From Candidatus Woesearchaeota archaeon (GTDB taxonomy: Archaea > Nanobdellota > Nanobdellia > Woesearchaeales > GW2011-AR4): 5,601 nucleotides of DNA. Made by a program: the position numbers and the translations under genes. Positions within the stretch are counted from its first letter, which is position 1. Every line of letters starts with the position of its first letter. The notes beneath the pieces are model-generated. The model saw nothing but the letters and a program-made list of their open reading frames with translations, did no database searches and had not been told where the DNA came from. This document shows positions 5,239 to 5,601 of this stretch, in pieces. The DNA lies in the NCBI GenBank assembly GCA_030631975.1, contig DAOVKD010000054.1:1-5601 (forward strand), read 5' to 3'.

Positions 5239-5601
5239 AAACAAGGCATGCGGCTGTAGCAGGAGCATTTTACCCGGCAGGCAAAGAAGAGCTTGAAAGT
5301 ATGCTAAATAAATTCTTAAAAAATGTTCCTGACATTGCTCTAAAAAAAGAGCCAAAAGCCCTGGTAGCACCTCATGCAGGTTATATCTATTCCGGGCCAG
5401 TAGCAGCTTATGCGTACGCTTTATTAAAAAAATTCAAAAAACAAAAAATAATATTATTAGGGCCTTCCCACTCCTTTCATTTTAATGATATTGTCGCGGA
5501 TGCCAATGATTACTGGGAAACGCCTTTGGGTAGGGTTAAACTTATGCAAAACAATTTTCCAAAGCTGGAACAAGCACACTTTAATGAGCATTGTCTGGAA
5601 G
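5235..5601 (+). CDS. amrB: AmmeMemoRadiSam system protein B (Memo family), N-terminal part
   Basis: 122 codons are visible before the right edge. The protein opens MKTRHAAVAGAFYPAG, has APHAGYIYSG from residue 45 (H47), GPSHSF (77-81, H79), WETPLG (94-99) and EHCLE (118-122, H119). These are the signature positions of the MEMO1 family, whose fold resembles class III extradiol dioxygenases and whose conserved histidines line the metal-binding pocket. Most members have EHSLE; here Cys replaces Ser. The start codon overlaps the amrS stop (ATGA), a sign of translational coupling. In many archaea an AMMECR1-like gene (amrA) completes the set; it is not in this window. The family call is firm, while the biochemical role is not settled. 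Confidence 0.95.
   Translation, partial: MKTRHAAVAGAFYPAGKEELESMLNKFLKNVPDIALKKEPKALVAPHAGYIYSGPVAAYAYALLKKFKKQKIILLGPSHSFHFNDIVADANDYWETPLGRVKLMQNNFPKLEQAHFNEHCLE

Noticed and set aside
4074..5370. Minus-strand frames at 4074-4277 and 4942-5370
   Set aside because: They are antisense to well-supported amrS and amrB codons and show no family features.

Overview
The window is AT-rich and most likely archaeal, probably a small-genome lineage of the DPANN kind. This rests on an archaeal-type valyl-tRNA synthetase (DNNGLPTE and CTFGD motifs), a radical-SAM/Memo gene pair common in archaea, and TATA-like boxes about 25 bases upstream of ATG codons that lack Shine-Dalgarno sequences (leaderless transcription). 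The lineage call is an inference; no rRNA or other decisive marker is present.

Layout: positions 1-2335 (minus strand) hold valS, intact at its N-terminus and running off the left edge. Positions 2367-2593 are non-coding. Positions 2594-3445 (minus) hold a BRO-N (phage antirepressor-like) gene. Positions 3456-3671 (minus) hold the C-terminal remnant of a probable alpha/beta-hydrolase (lipase-like) gene. Positions 3672-3878 are a second copy of the valS promoter and first 58 codons, ending in a stop codon formed at the junction. Positions 3879-4179 are intergenic and carry a 146-bp nested inverted repeat (12-bp outer arms, 11-bp inner arms). On the plus strand follow amrS (4180-5238) and amrB (5235 to beyond the right edge), overlapping by ATGA.

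The main point of interest is the 207-bp direct repeat (2160-2366 and 3672-3878, 4 mismatches). It brackets the bro gene and the broken hydrolase gene. The arrangement looks like foreign DNA that entered at the 5' end of valS and brought its own valS start, so the essential gene stayed intact while the old 5' end was displaced to the amrS side. Recombination between the repeats would delete 1512 bp and restore a single valS divergent from amrS. Because the displaced copy keeps its promoter, it may now drive the hydrolase remnant and bro.

Functionally, valS charges tRNA-Val. amrS and amrB belong to the three-part AmmeMemoRadiSam system, whose biochemical role is not settled as far as I know. 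bro is likely an accessory or phage-derived DNA-binding gene. No tRNA, rRNA, CRISPR array or integrase gene was found.
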